From the NCBI RefSeq assembly GCF_013623775.1, contig NZ_JABFAM010000007.1, positions 1 through 64,000 of the forward strand: 64,000 bases of DNA. Direction: 5' to 3'. Under the pieces are notes generated by a model. The model did no database searches. It was given only the letters and a program-made list of their open reading frames with translations, and was not told the origin of the DNA. Positions 61,062 through 64,000 of the stretch are shown piece after piece. The translations under genes were made by a program, and so were the position numbers. Origin of the DNA: Rufibacter sp. XAAS-G3-1. Lineage in GTDB: Bacteria; Bacteroidota; Bacteroidia; Cytophagales; Hymenobacteraceae. Position 1 is the stretch's first letter. Every line of letters starts with the position of its first letter.

Positions 61062-62246
61062 ATGAAAATACATTTAAAAACATTGCTGTTCCTGTTCATT
61101 GCTGTTGCAATGGCTGGAGTATTTACAGGCTGTTCAGAAGATGATGATCTTCCGAACGGTGGTAAACCCATGGTTAGCTATATTAGGGTTACCCGGCCTT
61201 CCTCTTCAGATTCCCTTATCACAAAAGCTGGGCAAGGTAGCATGATTGCCATTGTGGGGCAGAATCTGCAGAATACCCGTGAGATCTGGTTTAATGATCA
61301 GGAAGCATTTCTTTCACCTACCTTGATCACGAATACTACGGTCATCACGCGTGTCCCCAGTAATATCCCGTTGGAGATCAGCAATAAAATGAGAATCATT
61401 TTCACCAACGGAGAAGAGTTGATCCACGACTTTACGGTAGACATTAGTGAGCCAAGAATTGACCGGATGCAGAGCGAGTACGTCAACACAGGAGATGTGG
61501 CTACCATTGTGGGTGATTTCTTCTACGAACCGCTCACGGTTACTTTCACGGGCGGCGCTCAAGGCGAAATCGTGTCTATCAGTAGAGACTATAAAACCTT
61601 AGAAGTAACCGTGCCAGCGGGTGCGCAACCGGGCCCTATCACAATCTCTTCTAATTTTGGAGCAACTGAGTCAGACTTCTGGTTCCGTGACAACAGGAAT
61701 GTCATTGCCAGTTTTGATGAACCTGGTTTACTTGCAACTACCAGTGGGTTATGGCATGGGCCAAATTACATCAGAGACAATGATGCGGCAATCAAGCCGG
61801 TCAATGGTAAATACCTTCGCATAAACCAGAACTTGGCGGCTTGGGCATGGTATGAAACGTATGTAGGGCCAAACAACAGTGCCGCGGCTTTGGAAACTAA
61901 GAATATACCGGCAGATGCGTTCGCAAATCCAGGTAAATACAGCCTGAAGTTTGAGATTAATACATTAGCAGATTTAACGGGCGCACATTACCGGATGCAT
62001 ATGGGCCCTGGTGATATCGCAAGTTTAAGGGGTAATGTTTTTTACAACTGGCAGGTAAACAATATCAATACCGACGGTACTTGGCGGACTGTCACTCTTC
62101 CGTGGGAGGATTTCTGGAAAGCGAATGGAAGCTTTGCTTATACCCCTTCCGGTTATGGTGTTTCTTTCCACTTCAGTGGCCCCAACCCAGTAAATGCAAA
62201 CTTTGCCCTGGACAACATGCGGGTAGTGCCAACTATGAATCCATAA
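61062..62246 (+). CDS. IPT/TIG-domain surface glycan-binding lipoprotein (SGBP-like) 1
   Basis: 394 residues from the ATG at 61062 (MKIHLKTLLFLFIAVAMAGV), with lipobox VFTGCSEDDD. Two IPT/TIG-like Ig domains follow (GQGSMIAIVGQNLQNTREIW, NTGDVATIVGDFFYEPLTVT). The C-terminal about 180 residues (LWHGPNYIRDNDAAIKPVNG, then NTDGTWRTVTLPWEDFWK, and ANFALDNMRVV) resemble the xyloglucan-binding domain of SGBP-B-type proteins. It likely sits beside SusCD on the cell surface to capture polysaccharide. An earlier in-frame ATG at 61011 lies inside susD. Confidence 0.85.
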   Translation: MKIHLKTLLFLFIAVAMAGVFTGCSEDDDLPNGGKPMVSYIRVTRPSSSDSLITKAGQGSMIAIVGQNLQNTREIWFNDQEAFLSPTLITNTTVITRVPSNIPLEISNKMRIIFTNGEELIHDFTVDISEPRIDRMQSEYVNTGDVATIVGDFFYEPLTVTFTGGAQGEIVSISRDYKTLEVTVPAGAQPGPITISSNFGATESDFWFRDNRNVIASFDEPGLLATTSGLWHGPNYIRDNDAAIKPVNGKYLRINQNLAAWAWYETYVGPNNSAAALETKNIPADAFANPGKYSLKFEINTLADLTGAHYRMHMGPGDIASLRGNVFYNWQVNNINTDGTWRTVTLPWEDFWKANGSFAYTPSGYGVSFHFSGPNPVNANFALDNMRVVPTMNP

Positions 62247-62266
62247 AATTTTAGAGAGCTCTGAAT

Positions 62267-63820
62267 ATGAAAAACCTTTATAAAGTGAGATTATTACTGG
62301 TGGCGTTTCTAATGGTTTCCATTGGATTCCTCTCTTCTTGTGATGACGATGATGACGCAATGAATTCAGGTCAGGTGGAGTTGCTGAGCTTTGGGCCTAC
62401 CGGGGCCAAGCATGGCGACAAAATCAAATTCATTGGCCGCAACCTAGATCAAGTGGAGTCCATCCAACTTCGGGGAGCGCTGGTTGCCAAAGCCCAATTT
62501 ACTTCACAGTCTTCTGACTTGATTGAGTTAGTGGTACCAACTGCCGCCGAAGAAGGAAAAGTAACTCTGAAGTTGGCCAATGGTACCGAAATTGCTTCTA
62601 AAACAGATCTGAGCTTTGAGGTTCCTGTTACGGTCACCGGTATCACGGCATCAGCAAAGCCAGGAACCAACATCACCATCACGGGTAATTACCTGAACTG
62701 GGTAGACAGTCTGCAGTTTGGCGCGTTGCCTACCCGGGTAACAACCTTTGTCAGCAAATCCATGACAGAATTGGTGGTGACCGTGCCCATGGAGGCTAAA
62801 TCTGGCAGCCTCATCCTATATACCGGTGGTACTGAGCCTTTGGTAGTAGAGACGGAGCAAGAGGTTGCCATTACCTTGCCCGCGGTGACAGGATTGGCTC
62901 CTGCCGCTTTGAAGCATGGCGACAACCTGACCATTACCGGTACCAATCTTGATTTGGTAAGCCGCGTAAAGTTTACCGGGGTAGGAGAAGCAGTGGTTTC
63001 TGCCTTTGTGAGCAGATCAGAAGCGCAGTTGGTGGTGAAAGTGCCCGATAATGCCTCTAGCGGGAAAATCACTTTGGTGGCCCTGTCTATGGAAGAGGTA
63101 CCTAGTACCCAAACCATCGCCATTATTTTGCCGGCCATTACGGGCTTCAACCCAACTCCGGTAGAACCAGGTGCCAACCTTACAATCAACGGTACCAACC
63201 TAGACATGGTGAAAAGTATCAGTTTTACCGGTGGCGCTTCTGTGGCAACGTTCGTAAGCCAATCTCCTACCCAACTGGTGGTGAAGGTGCCAAGTGATGC
63301 TTTGAAAGGAGTGCTCACCTTTGTAACCACTAAAGACTATACCGTGAAAACGGATATGGTGTTGGATGTGAAGATAGATCGTCCGGCCTATTTCATTTAC
63401 AACGATGCCTTGAACGCTGATTGGCAGCTATGGGGTGGTTGGGGCAAAAGCTTGGAAGACATGGGCAATGCCGAGCATGTTTCCCGCGGTGCCAAAGCCA
63501 TCAAACTTAGTTACAATGACGTGTATGGCGCCATGCAGTTGCACCCCAACAAAGCCAACGTATTGGCGGGTTATACCAAGATCAAGTTCTACATTTACGG
63601 TGGAACGGGCGCTACTACCCGTTATTCAGTGTCGGCGAAGAACTTGGCCGGTGTCACGGGTGATGATTATGCGTTTGACGTGAGATCTGGAGAGTACACC
63701 GTCATTGAAGTTCCTATTAGTGCCCTAGGCGATTTGTCTGGCGGACTTGCAGAGCTTTATTTCAAAAACTACGGAACCAATCCTAATACCGTCTTCATTG
63801 ATGATATAGAATTGATCTAA
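62267..63820 (+). CDS. IPT/TIG-domain surface glycan-binding lipoprotein (SGBP-like) 2
   Basis: 517 residues; lipobox LSSCDDDDD after a short signal peptide. Four tandem IPT/TIG domains are visible from the repeating KxGDxLTIxGxNLxxVxxxxF pattern: GAKHGDKIKFIGRNLDQVES, AKPGTNITITGNYLNWVDSL, ALKHGDNLTITGTNLDLVSR and VEPGANLTINGTNLDMVKSI. The C-terminal domain (YFIYNDALNADWQLWGGWG, KIKFYIYGGTG, VFIDDIELI) has the jelly-roll look of a carbohydrate-binding module. Last gene of the four-gene susCD operon in this window; a terminator follows directly, so any hydrolase must be in another unit. Confidence 0.85.
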   Translation: MKNLYKVRLLLVAFLMVSIGFLSSCDDDDDAMNSGQVELLSFGPTGAKHGDKIKFIGRNLDQVESIQLRGALVAKAQFTSQSSDLIELVVPTAAEEGKVTLKLANGTEIASKTDLSFEVPVTVTGITASAKPGTNITITGNYLNWVDSLQFGALPTRVTTFVSKSMTELVVTVPMEAKSGSLILYTGGTEPLVVETEQEVAITLPAVTGLAPAALKHGDNLTITGTNLDLVSRVKFTGVGEAVVSAFVSRSEAQLVVKVPDNASSGKITLVALSMEEVPSTQTIAIILPAITGFNPTPVEPGANLTINGTNLDMVKSISFTGGASVATFVSQSPTQLVVKVPSDALKGVLTFVTTKDYTVKTDMVLDVKIDRPAYFIYNDALNADWQLWGGWGKSLEDMGNAEHVSRGAKAIKLSYNDVYGAMQLHPNKANVLAGYTKIKFYIYGGTGATTRYSVSAKNLAGVTGDDYAFDVRSGEYTVIEVPISALGDLSGGLAELYFKNYGTNPNTVFIDDIELI

Positions 63821-63838
63821 AAACTCCGTTAACCAAAC

Positions 63839-63874
63839 AAAAAAGGGAAGAGCAGAAATGTTCTTCCCTTTTTT
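63839..63874 (+). terminator. Terminator of the susCD operon
   Basis: AAAAAAGGGAAG at 63839-63850 and its complement at 63863-63874, starting 19 bases after the stop codon. Confidence 0.9.
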
Positions 63875-63890
63875 GTGCATCAAAGTCTTA

Positions 63891-64000
63891 GGCCATGTTC
63901 AACTTTTGGGTTTGCTGGCTCAGTCCGCAAGAATAAGGTTCTGCCAAAGCAATTTTTGCGCCTCGTGGCAGCGCTACGAAGGCGATAAAAGTTCTCTTTC
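63891..64000. mobile_element. MITE-like element (copy D), cut by the window edge
   Basis: Begins GGCCATGTTCAACTTTTGGG after TTA. It contains GTTTGCTGGC and, in inverse orientation, the same core as copy B (GGTTCTGCC, CGCTACGAAGGCGATAAAAG). The other end lies outside the window. Confidence 0.65.

Overview
The window comes from a Bacteroidota chromosome, most likely order Cytophagales, family Hymenobacteraceae (Rufibacter/Pontibacter-like; the genus is inference). Indicators are SusC/SusD pairs, a T9SS-type C-terminal sorting tail, the LpxC-FabZ fusion, DUF2851 and the Mg-citrate-transporter-like membrane family, and promoters with the Bacteroidota -7 box TAnnTTTG rather than sigma70 boxes. No rRNA or tRNA gene was seen.

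Layout. 0.3-5 kb: dnaE, a DUF3817 membrane protein and a cyanophycinase remnant. 5.9-8.8 kb: an SDR oxidoreductase and an MFS exporter. 9.5-15.2 kb: a LysM lytic transglycosylase, an O-methyltransferase, a wrecked MazF-type toxin with its antitoxin, a redoxin and a phosphopantetheinyl transferase. 15.2-20.2 kb: a WD40-DivIVA-FolB run and a class A penicillin-binding protein. 20.3-27.7 kb: a luciferase-like monooxygenase, DUF72, two small membrane proteins, pyrD, ftsK and lolA. 28.6-37.2 kb: pyrF, DUF2851, a polytopic membrane protein, a hexapeptide acetyltransferase, trhO, a nucleoside phosphorylase, and an acyl-CoA reductase divergent from a ferredoxin. 37.6-46.7 kb: valS, a dihydrolipoyl acyltransferase (E2), cinA, DUF4197 and an erythromycin-esterase-like protein. 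47.0-50.9 kb: a lipid A operon, lpxD-lpxC/fabZ-lpxA, plus an orphan ABC ATPase. 51.4-54.8 kb: decaying GH74 and GH3 genes, the first interrupted by a two-gene cassette. 56.1-63.8 kb: an intact SusC-SusD-surface-glycan-binding operon. Together the last two blocks look like a xyloglucan/beta-glucan utilisation locus whose local enzymes are dying while its capture proteins remain intact.

The most unusual feature is the repeat load of the intergenic DNA: about 30 copies of a 38-40 bp quasi-palindrome; two kinds of short MITE-like elements, one copy of each caught inside the mazF gene with recognisable target duplications; longer composite repeats, one pair forming an inverted repeat around a 22-kb segment; heptanucleotide arrays; and at least two hairpins whose arms run into coding sequence. 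The candidates for something undescribed are the hairpin-tailed two-gene cassette in the GH74 gene and the self-matching palindrome system.
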